Assembly: GCA_964389675.1 (NCBI GenBank)
Contig: CAYMEV010000015.1
Span: 1 to 64,000 of the forward strand
DNA: 64,000 nucleotides
From: CAYMEV01 sp964389675 [NCBI: uncultured Candidatus Sumerlaeota bacterium]
GTDB lineage: Bacteria > CAYMEV01
Direction: 5' to 3'
Shown: positions 63,941-64,000 of the stretch, piece by piece
How the letters are laid out: every line of letters starts with the position of its first letter
Position numbering within the stretch: the stretch's first letter is position 1
Program-made: the position numbers and the translations under genes
The notes under the pieces: generated by a model
What the model saw: the letters and a program-made list of their open reading frames with translations, nothing else
Told to the model about the DNA's origin: nothing
The model's database searches: none

Positions 63941-63992
63941 AATAATAGCTTCACGAAAAGCACTAAATATTTTATTAAGGAGGAAGATTGAA

Positions 63993-64000
63993 ATGCCGAA
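63993..64000 (+). CDS. start of an unidentified gene (3'-truncated by window)
   Basis: ATG CCG and two further bases follow an ideal AAGGAGG at 63977-63983. Only Met-Pro can be read, so no product can be named. Confidence 0.6.

Overview
The window is a gene-dense 64 kb piece of a low-GC (by eye roughly 37-38 %) bacterial chromosome. Several genes point to an anaerobic diderm: a Wzm/Wzt-type polysaccharide exporter, an LpxL/HtrB-type acyltransferase and many signal peptides (outer membrane), and rubrerythrin, desulfoferrodoxin, ferritin and rubredoxin (oxygen-sensitive redox metabolism). MglA with a PATAN/DUF4388 protein, two very large Ser/Thr kinases and many TPR proteins suggest a signalling-rich lineage. 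A spirochaete or a related candidate phylum would fit, but I cannot fix the phylum from this sequence. I see no prophage, no intact insertion sequence and no CRISPR array.

Layout. 1-2970 (+): end of a polysaccharide ABC exporter and an ATP-grasp ligase. 2972-5317 (-): HEAT-repeat protein. 5483-7246 (+): lipoprotein. 7249-14134 (-): plsC, AbrB-PATAN protein, mglA, der, a DUF512 radical-SAM protein and a CsgG-like protein. 14292-16172 (+): histidine kinase. 16195-34336 (-): about 18 kb on one strand, holding a short PilB-like ATPase with two TPR proteins, an oxidative-stress operon (Fur/PerR, rubrerythrin, desulfoferrodoxin, ferritin), a kinase-ATPase-TPR protein, an IscU-MIP18 fusion, a cysteine desulfurase, a CoA-binding protein, a frame-split copA, a nitroreductase, a rubredoxin too short for routine gene calling, and alr. 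34414-35448 (+): queG, next to tRNA-Val and tRNA-Asp on the other strand.

35833-41971 (+) holds the most unusual locus: a tight run of glutamine synthetase, MurD-like ligase, threonine-synthase-like PLP enzyme and ATP-grasp ligase, which looks like an uncharacterised pathway building an amide-linked small molecule. It is followed by a TVNG-repeat surface protein. 42188-44302 (-): Ogg2-type glycosylase, STAS-like protein and TPR protein. 44465-53394 (+): VOC-nitroreductase fusion, second giant kinase, LpxL-like acyltransferase, and two secreted proteins that share a C-terminal domain. 53454-62458 (-): tRNA-Asn, patatin, amidohydrolase, recD2, transglutaminase-like protein, TPR protein and an RNase Z-like protein. 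62539-64000 (+): zinc-ribbon/TPR membrane protein and the start of one more gene.

Physiological themes are oxygen and metal defence, iron-sulfur assembly, envelope lipid and polysaccharide work, and kinase/GTPase/TPR signalling. The strongest leads for something new are the four-enzyme ligase operon and the copA gene split at an A9 run, where a -1 shift would restore a full copper pump.
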